Positions 43,156 through 51,322 of a DNA stretch of 64,000 bases are shown one piece after another; position 1 is the stretch's first letter, and every line of letters starts with the position of its first letter. The position numbers and the translations under genes were made by a program. Source of the stretch: Pseudomonadota bacterium (GTDB lineage Bacteria; Pseudomonadota; Gammaproteobacteria; Xanthomonadales; Xanthomonadaceae); the NCBI GenBank assembly GCA_023390905.1, contig JAEWBY010000008.1, positions 17,517 to 81,516 of the forward strand, given 5' to 3'. A model generated the notes under the pieces. The model saw only the letters and a program-made list of their open reading frames with translations. It made no database searches and was not told the DNA's origin.

Positions 43156-44484
43156 TCAGAGATGTTTGATGATCTCGTCGGCGAATTCGCTGCACTTCAC
43201 TTCGGTCGCGCCTTCCATCAGGCGGGCGAAGTCGTAGGTGACGCGCTTGCTGGCGATGGCCTGGTTCATGCCGTCGATGATGCGATCGGCCGCTTCGGCC
43301 CAGCCCATGTAGCGGAGCATCATTTCGCCGGACAGGATCACCGAGCCCGGGTTGACCTTGTCCAGATCGGCGTACTTGGGCGCGGTGCCGTGCGTGGCTT
43401 CGAACACCGCATGGCCGGTCACGTAGTTGATGTTGGCGCCCGGTGCGATGCCGATGCCGCCGACCTGCGCGGCAAGCGCGTCGGACAGGTAATCGCCATT
43501 GAGGTTGAGCGTGGCGGACACGTCGTATTCGCGCGGGCGCAGCAGGATCTGCTGCAGGAACGCATCGGCGATGGCGTCCTTGATGACGATGCCCGCGCCC
43601 GGCTTGCCTTCCGGAATGACGTGCCACGGGCCGCCGTCCAGCTCCACCGCGCCGAAGAAGTCGCGCGCCACCTGATAGCCCCAGTCACGGAAGCCACCTT
43701 CGGTGAACTTCATGATGTTGCCCTTGTGCACCAGCGTGACCGACTTGCGGCCATTGTCGATGGCGTACTGGATGGCGCTGCGCACCAGGCGCTCGGTGCC
43801 CAGGCGGCTGACCGGCTTGATGCCGATGCCGACATCCACGCCCAGGTTGCGGCGTGCTTCACCGACGCCTTCCAGCGCGGCTTCCCATTCGTCGACCTTT
43901 TCCTGCGTGCCGAAGCGGATCTTGTTGAAGGCCTGCGGGAATTCCTTCGACAGGAAATCCAGCACCTTCTGCGAGTCGGCGGTGCCGCCGGCCCATTCGA
44001 TGCCCGCGTAGATGTCCTCGGTGTTCTCGCGGAAGATCACCATGTCCACGTCGCCCGGCTTCTTGACCGGCGAGGGCACGCCCTCGAACCAGCGCACGGG
44101 ACGCAGGCAGACGTACAGATCCAGCATCTGGCGCAGCGCCACGTTGAGCGAACGGATGCCACCGCCGACCGGCGTGGTCAACGGACCCTTGATGGACACC
44201 AGGTAATCGCGGCAGGCCTGCACGGTCGAATCCGGCAGCCAGGTGCCGAACTGGTTGTTGGATTTTTCACCGGCGAAGACTTCCAGCCAGTGGATCTTCT
44301 TCTGGCCGCCGTAGGCTTTCTCGACCGCGGCATCGAGCACGCGGACGCTGGCGCGCCAGATGTCCGGACCGGTGCCATCGCCTTCGATGAAGGGGATGAT
44401 CGGGTGGTTCGGAACATTGAGCTTGCCGCCGGAGATGGTGATCTTCTCACCGCCGGCGGGCGGGGTGAGGACAGGTTCTGCCAT
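43156..44484 (-). CDS. icd: NADP-dependent isocitrate dehydrogenase
   Basis: Converts isocitrate to 2-oxoglutarate with NADP in the TCA cycle. 442 residues. IPFIEGDGTGPDIW is near the N terminus, and GGGIRSLNVALRQ (108-119) holds Ser112, in the place of E. coli Ser113, the AceK phosphorylation site. RENTEDIYAGIEW and NYVTGHAVFEATHGTAPKYA are conserved. GGAG eight bases before the ATG supports the start. aceK is close downstream on the same strand, separated by the terminator and a LysR gene. Confidence 0.98.
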   Translation of the reverse strand: MAEPVLTPPAGGEKITISGGKLNVPNHPIIPFIEGDGTGPDIWRASVRVLDAAVEKAYGGQKKIHWLEVFAGEKSNNQFGTWLPDSTVQACRDYLVSIKGPLTTPVGGGIRSLNVALRQMLDLYVCLRPVRWFEGVPSPVKKPGDVDMVIFRENTEDIYAGIEWAGGTADSQKVLDFLSKEFPQAFNKIRFGTQEKVDEWEAALEGVGEARRNLGVDVGIGIKPVSRLGTERLVRSAIQYAIDNGRKSVTLVHKGNIMKFTEGGFRDWGYQVARDFFGAVELDGGPWHVIPEGKPGAGIVIKDAIADAFLQQILLRPREYDVSATLNLNGDYLSDALAAQVGGIGIAPGANINYVTGHAVFEATHGTAPKYADLDKVNPGSVILSGEMMLRYMGWAEAADRIIDGMNQAIASKRVTYDFARLMEGATEVKCSEFADEIIKHL

Positions 44485-44554
44485 GGAACTGCTCCCGGTT
44501 GAGGACGCGGGTCGGGGGACTCGCGAGGTGGATGCATCAGGTTAGCGGACGCTC

Positions 44555-44583
44555 ATTGTCGCGGTTTATGGGGCAGCGGGCAA
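44555..44583 (-). promoter_or_regulatory. Probable icd promoter
   Basis: On the minus strand TTGCCC (44578-44583) and GACAAT (44555-44560) are 17 bases apart. This would give a leader of about 65 bases before icd. In the rest of the 343-bp gap (44485-44827) nothing else was recognised except the terminator at 44767-44797. Confidence 0.45.
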
Positions 44584-44766
44584 AGTGCGGCGCTGCCGAT
44601 CGCGACCCGTCACGGCCATGTGGATACATCGAATCATCATGAGGTCAGGGCATCATTCGTCGGCGCGCGGATCCTGCTGAGGGCGGTCCGGTCGTCGCCA
44701 CGCCATCGCCTGCTGGAGCGGTTCGTTCGTCGTGGAGCAGTTTCGGCCGCAGCGATTCCCGCACGC

Positions 44767-44797
44767 AAAAAAGCGGGCGTGGTTCGCACCACGCCCG
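44767..44797 (-). terminator. Rho-independent terminator after lipoprotein gene
   Basis: On the minus strand a 10-bp stem (CGGGCGTGGT with ACCACGCCCG, loop GCGA) is followed by TTTTTT. It lies 31 bases after the stop codon of the lipoprotein gene at 44828. Confidence 0.85.
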
Positions 44798-44827
44798 AGC
44801 TTGCCCACCAGGTGGGAGAGAGGGGGA

Positions 44828-45316
44828 TTACTTGACTTCGATTTCCTGGGTCATGCCGGCCGGCTGGCCATTGATGGTCACGTCGACCTTGTACTTGCCG
44901 GCGGGCCACGGCGTGGCCTTGGTGAACTCGATGTTGGTCGTGCCCTGATCGGTGGCGGTGCGGTTGGTGGACTGCTGGCCCGCCACCTGGCCGTCCTGAT
45001 AGGTCAACTTGGCGTCGATCGCCGCGTCGGTCGGCGTGGCCGCATCAGTCCTGACCGAGACGATGATCTTGTCCTTGGGCGAGAAGGTGCTGACGGCTGC
45101 GACGGAGCGATCGGCAGCGGCCGTGTTGCCGACGGTGATGGCAGTTGCAGTGACGGCAGGCGCCGGTGCCGGTGCGGTTTCGACGGGAGCCGGGGCCGGC
45201 GCCGGTTCGGTCACCGCCGGCGCGACCGCCGGCTCTTCCTTCTTCTTGCACGCGGCCAGCGACACGGTGCCGACCAGGGCAATCATCAGGGCATACGAAA
45301 TACGGGACTTCTTCAT
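44828..45316 (-). CDS. Small lipoprotein, unknown function
   Basis: A 162-residue protein with lipobox LAAC (Cys23) followed by three lysines, an Ala/Pro linker (about 29-57), and a C-terminal beta-rich domain (about 75-162, ending TPWPAGKYKVDVTINGQPAGMTQEIEVK) with the look of an immunoglobulin-like or carbohydrate-binding fold. AAGGA nine bases before the ATG supports the start. I do not recognise the family. It lies 35 bp downstream of the LysM gene on the same strand, so the two may be co-transcribed. Confidence 0.75.
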   Translation of the reverse strand: MKKSRISYALMIALVGTVSLAACKKKEEPAVAPAVTEPAPAPAPVETAPAPAPAVTATAITVGNTAAADRSVAAVSTFSPKDKIIVSVRTDAATPTDAAIDAKLTYQDGQVAGQQSTNRTATDQGTTNIEFTKATPWPAGKYKVDVTINGQPAGMTQEIEVK

Positions 45317-45351
45317 GAGGTCATTCCTTGAAGTGAGGGCGGGAGGAGGGA

Positions 45352-45657
45352 TCAGGCAATGCTGTCGCGGGGCGGAAGCTTGATGACCTGGCCTGGGAAA
45401 ATGCGATCCGGGTCTTCAAGCACATCGCGGTTGGCGTCGAAGATCTGCTTCCATGCATTGGCGCTGCCGTAATGCTCCTTGGCAATCTTGGACAGCGTGT
45501 CGCCTTTGCCGATGGTGTAGCTCTCGCCACCGGCGATGGCCTCGGAACTGTCGACGCGCGCGGACACGTCGGAGAAGTCGGCCTTGCTGGACAGTTGTTC
45601 GGTGGAATCCACCTTGGCGGAAACGTCCGAAAAATCCGCTTTCTTCTCATTGCTCAT
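45352..45657 (-). CDS. LysM-domain protein with tandem N-terminal repeat
   Basis: A 101-residue protein without a signal peptide. Residues 7-44 are two 19-residue repeats, KADFSDVSAKVDSTEQLSS and KADFSDVSARVDSSEAIAG. A LysM domain follows at about 47-95 (YTIGKGDTLSKIAKEHYGSANAWKQIFDANRD ... IFPGQVIKLP), like the C terminus of Kbp (YgaU) of E. coli, which binds potassium. The repeats are not part of that family as I know it. The ribosome binding site is poor. Confidence 0.85.
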   Translation of the reverse strand: MSNEKKADFSDVSAKVDSTEQLSSKADFSDVSARVDSSEAIAGGESYTIGKGDTLSKIAKEHYGSANAWKQIFDANRDVLEDPDRIFPGQVIKLPPRDSIA

Positions 45658-45763
45658 GGAGGGCCACCGTTTCCTTGCGGGATATTGACGGGCTAGCCTT
45701 GCACGGCATCTGTTAAGAAACCATGGTTTTACCGTAAACAAAAAGCAGACTTAGTTGTCTCAC

Positions 45764-46579
45764 TTATTGACGGATTTCGCGCTTCGCCTCCGGCGCGGAA
45801 ACGCCCGGCGTCGCACGCCACGGATTGATGTCCAGCCCCCCGCGCCGCGTGTAGCGCGCTTCCACCGACAGCCATTCCGGTGAACAGTGGGCAAGCAGAT
45901 CGCGGTGGATGCGTTCGACGCACTGCTCATGGAATTCGCAATGATCGCGATAGCTGATCAGATAGCGCAGCAGTTCGGCGCGATCGATGCGCGGGCCGGC
46001 ATAGCGGATGATCACCGTCGCCCAGTCGGGCTGTCCGGTCACCGGGCAATTGGATTTGAGCAGGGAACTGCTCAGCGTTTCGTCCACGCGCCGCGCACTG
46101 TCGATGATCAGTCCTTCCGCGCGCGGCGGGCCGTAGTGATCAATCTCGATGTCGAGATCATCGATCGACTCGCCCTCGATCATTCCGGCCAGTGGCGGCA
46201 GGCCCAGGGTCACTTCGACATCGGCGCCGGCGCGCGCGGAAAGATCCGTGCGCAGCGTATCCAGCACGGCCGCCTCACTGTTGAAGCGGGTGCTGTTGAA
46301 CGAATTGAGGAACAGCTTGAACGACTTGGATTCGATCAGGTTGGGCGAAGTGCACGGCACGATGAACGTGGCCGTCGCCACGCGCGGCTTGCCGCGGGCA
46401 TCCAGCCAGCTCAGTTCGTAGGCGTGCCAGCGATCATGCCCGACGAACGGCAGCGCGCCGGCGTCGATGCCCAGTTCGGCGCGCGCAGGCTGGCGCGGGA
46501 TGGGAAACAGCAGGGTCGGGTCGTAGCGGTCCGGATAGGCGACTTCCCGCCCCAGCAGCGATTCTTCAGGTGTGCTCAT
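45764..46579 (-). CDS. queF: NADPH-dependent 7-cyano-7-deazaguanine reductase
   Basis: Reduces preQ0 to preQ1 in queuosine tRNA modification. 271 residues, the long (type II) form. The catalytic cysteine is Cys178 in SNCPVTGQPDWA, and Asp185 is the partner acid. ESKSFKLFLNSFN is the substrate-binding helix region. No other queuosine gene lies next to it. It begins 98 bp from the end of the amidohydrolase gene, on the same strand. Confidence 0.96.
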   Translation of the reverse strand: MSTPEESLLGREVAYPDRYDPTLLFPIPRQPARAELGIDAGALPFVGHDRWHAYELSWLDARGKPRVATATFIVPCTSPNLIESKSFKLFLNSFNSTRFNSEAAVLDTLRTDLSARAGADVEVTLGLPPLAGMIEGESIDDLDIEIDHYGPPRAEGLIIDSARRVDETLSSSLLKSNCPVTGQPDWATVIIRYAGPRIDRAELLRYLISYRDHCEFHEQCVERIHRDLLAHCSPEWLSVEARYTRRGGLDINPWRATPGVSAPEAKREIRQ

Positions 46580-46677
46580 GGACGTAGTTTAGTCCGCGCC
46601 GGCTGTACCGCCTTGTGGTCCGGCGCCGGGCATTCATCGATGTGCAGAAGGCACTGCCCGCCGGAGTTGCCGGACGC

Positions 46678-48018
46678 TCAGCGATTGGCGGCGGCGCTAC
46701 CTTGCAGGTAATCCAGGCTCACCTGCATCAGCGCGCGGAAACCCACATCCAGCGCCTGCTCGTCCAGTTCGAAACGGGGGGAATGGTTGCTCGGCGCGGT
46801 CACCGGGTCCACGTCGCGCGCGGTGGCGCCGACGAAAAAGAACATCGCCGGGGCCTGCGCGCCATACAGCGAAAAATCTTCCGAGCCCATCTGCAGCGGC
46901 GGCTCGAACACGTTCTGCTCGCCCACGACGGCGCGCAGGCTCGGCAGCATGCGCGCGGTCAGCGCGGGATCGTTGACGGTCGGCGGGTTGCCGTCATCGC
47001 TTTCGATGTCCACTGCGGCGCGCGCGCCGTGCGCCGCGGCGACATGCTCGGAGACGTTGCGCAGATCGGCGAACAGCTTCTGCCGCATGTCTTCCTCGAA
47101 GCTGCGGATCGTGCCGAGCAGTTCGACCTCATCCGGAATGATGTTGTGGCGCACGCCGCCATCGATGGATCCGAACGTCACCACCGCCGGCAGCCGCGAG
47201 ATGTCGGTGCGACGGCTGACGATCGTCTGCGCCGTGCCGATCAGATCCGCGCTGGCGACGATCGGATCGATACCGCTCCACGGGCGCGAGCCATGCGTCT
47301 GCCGGCCGATGACCTTGATGCTGAAACGATCCGAGCCGGCCATCAGCGGACCCTGGCGTACGGCGATGCGGCCCACCGGAATATTGGCGAACACATGCAG
47401 CCCGAACACCGCCTCCGGCTTGAAATCCTTGAACAACCCCTGCCGCAGCATCAGCGACGCGCCGCCCTGCTCTCCCGGCGGCGGGCCTTCCTCGGCCGGC
47501 TGGAAAACCAGCATCACTTCGCCGGGCAGATCCTGGCGCATCGCGACCAGCGCGTCCGCCACCGCCATCAGGATGCCGGTGTGCGCATCGTGGCCACAGG
47601 CGTGCATCACGCCGACGGTTTCACCGCGATAGGTCGAAGTGGCCTTCGATGCGAACGGCAGTGCGGTCTGTTCGGTCACGGGCAGTGCGTCCATGTCCGC
47701 GCGCAATGCAATCCGCGGACCGGGCTTGCCACCCGTGATCACCACACTGACGCCATGGCCGGCGATGCCGGTGCGCGGTTGCAGTCCCAGCGCGCGCAGG
47801 TGCGCGGCGACCTTGGCCGCCGTGCGCTCCTCGCGATTGGACAGTTCCGGGTGCTGGTGGAAATCGCGACGCCATGCGATGAGCTGATCGTGCAGGCGGG
47901 CCGCGGCAGCCGTAACTTCCGGACGCGCCGTCGCGGCCGCATCCTGCGCACCCGCGGCCGGCGCGAGCATCAGCCCGGCGGCCAGGATCAATGACGTCTT
48001 CCATTGCATCGCGCGCAT
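46678..48018 (-). CDS. M20-family amidohydrolase, exported
   Basis: A 446-residue protein with a signal peptide (1-25, LMLAPAAGA). The M20D hydrolase core has DFHQHPELSNREERTA, ALRADMDALPV, GVMHACGHDAHTGILM and FQPAEEGPP, with metal ligands in these motifs. A dimerisation domain sits in the middle. The group includes hippurate and N-acyl-amino-acid deacylases, and indole-acetyl-amino-acid hydrolase-like enzymes. Substrate is unknown. The ATG at 48016-48018 was chosen; a second ATG three codons later also fits. It diverges from the TSUP gene. Confidence 0.9.
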   Translation of the reverse strand: MRAMQWKTSLILAAGLMLAPAAGAQDAAATARPEVTAAAARLHDQLIAWRRDFHQHPELSNREERTAAKVAAHLRALGLQPRTGIAGHGVSVVITGGKPGPRIALRADMDALPVTEQTALPFASKATSTYRGETVGVMHACGHDAHTGILMAVADALVAMRQDLPGEVMLVFQPAEEGPPPGEQGGASLMLRQGLFKDFKPEAVFGLHVFANIPVGRIAVRQGPLMAGSDRFSIKVIGRQTHGSRPWSGIDPIVASADLIGTAQTIVSRRTDISRLPAVVTFGSIDGGVRHNIIPDEVELLGTIRSFEEDMRQKLFADLRNVSEHVAAAHGARAAVDIESDDGNPPTVNDPALTARMLPSLRAVVGEQNVFEPPLQMGSEDFSLYGAQAPAMFFFVGATARDVDPVTAPSNHSPRFELDEQALDVGFRALMQVSLDYLQGSAAANR

Positions 48019-48118
48019 GTGCCTGCCCCCGGGAATGTCCACCGATGCTAGCGCGCGTGGACGCGGGGCGAAACCCGCGGGGATCGCGCGCGGCCACGTA
48101 CAATGCGCGTCCCTCCGA

Positions 48119-48937
48119 GTGGCCGCGGCGACCGGAAGCCACCGGAGATGCGTCATCGATATCGCGCTACAGGCCCTGCTGCTGCTTTTCGTCGCCGCGC
48201 TGCTGGCCGGTTTCATCGATTCGATCGCCGGCGGCGGCGGCATGGTGACGATTCCGGCGATGCTGCTGGCCGGCATCCCGCCGTTGCAGGTGCTGGGCAC
48301 CAACAAGCTGCAATCCTTGTTCGGTTCGGCGTCGGCGAGCTGGTCGTACGCACGGCACGGGCACGTCGATCCAGTCGCGCAGTGGCCGATGGCGCTGACG
48401 GCGGCGGCCGGTGCGGTGGCCGGTGCGTTGATCGCCACGCAGGTGCCCGCCGACTGGCTCAAGGCGGCGCTGCCCTTCCTGTTGATCGGCATCGCGGTGT
48501 ATTTCGGATTGAAGCCGAACCTCGGCGAAGTCGATCGCCATCGGCGCATCAGCCCGTTCGCGTTCGGTGCGGGTTTCGTGCCGGTGATCGGCTTGTACGA
48601 CGGCGTGTTCGGTCCAGGCACCGGGTCGTTCCTGATGCTGGGTTTCGTCGCGCTGGCCGGCTACGGCATCCTCAAGGCGACCGCGCACACCAAGTTCCTC
48701 AACTTCGGTTCCAACGTCGGCGCGTTCGGCGTGTTCCTGTTGCATGGCGCGATCCTGTGGAAGGTCGGCCTGGTGATGGGCGCGGGACAGTTCCTCGGCG
48801 CGCAACTGGGCTCGCGCTTCGCGATGAAGCAGGGCGCGCGCGTGATCAAGCCGCTGCTGGTGAGCGTGTCGATCCTGCTCGCCATCCGCCTGCTCGCCGA
48901 CCCGGCGCATCCGTTGCGGGGCTGGCTGGGCATCTAG
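48119..48937 (+). CDS. TSUP-family permease (sulfite exporter TauE/SafE family)
   Basis: About 260-272 residues with eight or so membrane segments and the family's ALLLLFVAALLAGFIDSIAGGGG near the N terminus, plus GLYDGVFGPGTGSF in the second half. TSUP proteins export sulfite, sulfonates or related anions. No ATG is in frame at the 5' end; the nearest standard start is GTG at 48119, preceded by no ribosome binding site. A good CGGAG at 48139-48143 points to a start around 48150-48155, which would be GTC or ATC and is unusual. The start is therefore uncertain. Confidence 0.85.
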   Translation: MAAATGSHRRCVIDIALQALLLLFVAALLAGFIDSIAGGGGMVTIPAMLLAGIPPLQVLGTNKLQSLFGSASASWSYARHGHVDPVAQWPMALTAAAGAVAGALIATQVPADWLKAALPFLLIGIAVYFGLKPNLGEVDRHRRISPFAFGAGFVPVIGLYDGVFGPGTGSFLMLGFVALAGYGILKATAHTKFLNFGSNVGAFGVFLLHGAILWKVGLVMGAGQFLGAQLGSRFAMKQGARVIKPLLVSVSILLAIRLLADPAHPLRGWLGI

Positions 48938-48954
48938 CATCCACGGGATGTCCA

Positions 48955-49806
48955 TCAGCGGAACACCACCGTGCGATGGCCATTGAGCAGGATGCGATGT
49001 TCGACATGCCGTCGCACCGCGCGCGCCAGCACCAGTGATTCGATGTCACTGCCCATGCGCACGAGATCGCGCGGCGTCATCGCATGATCCACGCGCGCCA
49101 CGTCCTGCTCGATGATGGGGCCTTCGTCGAGATCGGCGGTGACGTAATGGGCCGTCGCGCCGATGATCTTGACCCCGCGCCGGTGCGCCTGATGGTACGG
49201 CTGCGCACCCTTGAAGCCGGGCAGGAAGCTGTGGTGGATGTTGATCGCGCGGCCGGCGAGCGCCTCGCACAGTCCGGGCGACAGGATCTGCATGTATCGC
49301 GCCAGCACGACCAGATCGATGGATTCGCGCTCCACCAGATCCAGCAGGTGGCGTTCCTGCGCTGCGCGGGTGCCTGCGTCGACCGGCAGATGATGGAACG
49401 GCACACCGTAGGACGCGGCCAGCGATGCGAAATCCGCATGGTTCGAGGCCACCGCGGCGATGTCCACCGGCAGCTGCTTGCTGTGCGCGCGGAACAGCAG
49501 ATCGTTGAGGCAATGCCCTTGCCGGCTCACCAGCACCAGCAAGCGTGCGCGCCGGCGCGCATCGTGCAGATCCCACTGCATCGCGAATGCCTCGGCCAGC
49601 GCGGCAAAGCGCGAGAGCAGGGCCGGCATCGCGGCGGCATCGGCGAGATCGAAATGCACGCGCAGGAAAAACCGCCCGGATTCCTCGTCGCCGAACTGCT
49701 GCGCATCCAGGATGTTGCAGTCGAACTCGAACAGCAGCCCGGTCACGCGATACACGATGCCGGTGCGATCGGGGCAGGACAGCGTCAGGATGTGGTCGTG
49801 GCGCAT
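48955..49806 (-). CDS. purU: Formyltetrahydrofolate deformylase
   Basis: Hydrolyses 10-formyltetrahydrofolate to formate and tetrahydrofolate; the formate feeds PurT in purine synthesis. 283 residues: an N-terminal ACT regulatory domain (about 5-85, ILTLSCPDRTGIVYRVTGLLFEF) and a formyltransferase catalytic domain with INIHHSFLPGFKGAQPY, HAHRRGVKIIGATAHYVTADLDEGPIIEQD (His and Asp active residues). It is followed at 17 bp by the convergent TSUP gene. Confidence 0.96.
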   Translation of the reverse strand: MRHDHILTLSCPDRTGIVYRVTGLLFEFDCNILDAQQFGDEESGRFFLRVHFDLADAAAMPALLSRFAALAEAFAMQWDLHDARRRARLLVLVSRQGHCLNDLLFRAHSKQLPVDIAAVASNHADFASLAASYGVPFHHLPVDAGTRAAQERHLLDLVERESIDLVVLARYMQILSPGLCEALAGRAINIHHSFLPGFKGAQPYHQAHRRGVKIIGATAHYVTADLDEGPIIEQDVARVDHAMTPRDLVRMGSDIESLVLARAVRRHVEHRILLNGHRTVVFR

Positions 49807-49902
49807 GGAGGGCTTCCGGGCGGGGCACCGCCAGTCTAGTCGCTGCGCGTCCCCGCGAGGCTCCGGACGCGCCGCGCCTCCCCGCGCCCGGAGCGCTTGG
49901 AC

Positions 49903-50922
49903 TCAGAACGCATGATCGAACCCGACTTCGCCTTCCACGCCGACCTGGTAAGCCGACACGCGGCGCTCGAAGAAGTTGGTCAGTTCCTGCACGTCCTGCA
50001 GATCCATGAACGGGAACGGGTTGGACGCACCGAACTGCTTCCCGAAACCGAGCTGCGCCAACCGCTGATCCGCGCAGTATTCCAGGTACTGCCGCATGTC
50101 CTTCAACGACAGGCCGGCCACGCCGCCGGACAGCGTGTCCTGCGCGAACGCGTATTCGCATTCCACCGCTTCGCCCAGCATCTGCACCACCTGCGCGCGG
50201 AACTCCTCGTCGATCAGGTCCGGCTCTTCCTCGCGCGCGGTGCGGATCACCTCGAACGCGAACGCCATGTGGCAGCTCTCGTCGCGGAACACCCAGTTGG
50301 TGCCGCTGGCCAGCCCGTGCAGCAGGCCGCGCGAGCGCAGGTAGTACACATAGGCGAACGCGCCGAAGAAGAACAGACCTTCGATGCAGCCGGCGAAGCA
50401 CACCAGGTTGAGCAGGAACTGGCGGCGCTGCTCGCGCGTTTCGATGCGCCGCAGATCCTGGATGGAATCGATCCACTTGAAGCAGAACTCGGCCTTCTTG
50501 CGGATGGAGGGAATGTTGTCCACCGCCGCGAACGCCTTGGCGCGTTCGCCGGGATCGGGCAGGTACGTGTCCAGCAGCGTCAGGTAGAACTGCACGTGCA
50601 GCGCCTCCTCGTACAGCTGCCGCGACAGGTACATGCGCGCTTCCGGCGCATTGATGTGCTGGTAGAGATTGAGCACCAGATTGTTGGAGACAATCGAATC
50701 CCCGGTGGCGAAGAAGGCGATCAGGCGTTCGATCAGATGGCGCTCGGCCGGGCCGAACTTGTGCTTGAGATCGTTGACGTCGAGCGAGAAGTCGACTTCC
50801 TCCACCGTCCACGTATTGCGGATGGCGTTGCGGTACATCTCGTAGAACCGGGGATAGCGCATCGGGCGCAGGGTCAGTTCAAAGCCGGGGTCGAGCAGGA
50901 GCTGGCGGGGTTGGGCGGACAT
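49903..50922 (-). CDS. nrdB: Ribonucleotide reductase class Ia, beta subunit
   Basis: Holds the diiron-tyrosyl radical cofactor needed for deoxyribonucleotide synthesis. 339 residues. The metal ligands Asp75, Glu106, His109, Glu181, Glu215 and His218 and the radical Tyr113 (EEALHVQFY) are all present. The start MSAQPRQ was chosen over an upstream in-frame start because AGGA lies eight bases before it. It is the third gene of nrdA - KTSC-like - nrdB, with a 157-bp gap from the small gene. Confidence 0.97.
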   Translation of the reverse strand: MSAQPRQLLLDPGFELTLRPMRYPRFYEMYRNAIRNTWTVEEVDFSLDVNDLKHKFGPAERHLIERLIAFFATGDSIVSNNLVLNLYQHINAPEARMYLSRQLYEEALHVQFYLTLLDTYLPDPGERAKAFAAVDNIPSIRKKAEFCFKWIDSIQDLRRIETREQRRQFLLNLVCFAGCIEGLFFFGAFAYVYYLRSRGLLHGLASGTNWVFRDESCHMAFAFEVIRTAREEEPDLIDEEFRAQVVQMLGEAVECEYAFAQDTLSGGVAGLSLKDMRQYLEYCADQRLAQLGFGKQFGASNPFPFMDLQDVQELTNFFERRVSAYQVGVEGEVGFDHAF

Positions 50923-51079
50923 CGGGATTCCTGTGGCAGCCGATGGCAAGGACCGGCTGCATGAGTGCGGGTGCGCGCGGTGGCGACGCCGGCGGCGCCG
51001 TCATGCAGAGAGCGGGTGATGGCGCATCCCTGCGCCGGGAACATCCTGTTCCGTGGTTCGTTGCATCCTGCGGGGGAGA

Positions 51080-51307
51080 TCAGCGTTCGTAGAGGTCGTG
51101 CACGTACTGCGAGATGAAGGTGGACAGGCCGCGGCCTTCGCGCGCCAGTCGTTTCATCGTCTCGACACGGCCCTTGCCGGCACTGGCATGGCTGTAGCGG
51201 TACAGCGCATCGGAGGTGCGGAACTTCACCACCACGGCGTTCTTCTCGATGGCGAAAGCTTCCACGCCACTGTTGCCGTCCCGATTGCCATAGCGCTCCA
51301 TCTTCAT
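51080..51307 (-). CDS. Small KTSC-like protein between nrdA and nrdB
   Basis: A 75-residue protein with a beta-rich start (GVEAFAIEKNAVVVKFRTSDALYRYSHAS) and a helical second half (ETMKRLAREGRGLSTFISQYVHDLYER), which resembles the KTSC domain in pattern, although the motif is not exact. No signal peptide. It starts 15 bases after the nrdA stop codon and so belongs to the operon. The function is unknown; a role tied to ribonucleotide reductase is only suggested by position. Confidence 0.8.
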   Translation of the reverse strand: MKMERYGNRDGNSGVEAFAIEKNAVVVKFRTSDALYRYSHASAGKGRVETMKRLAREGRGLSTFISQYVHDLYER

Positions 51308-51322
51308 CGCAGTGCCCTCATG

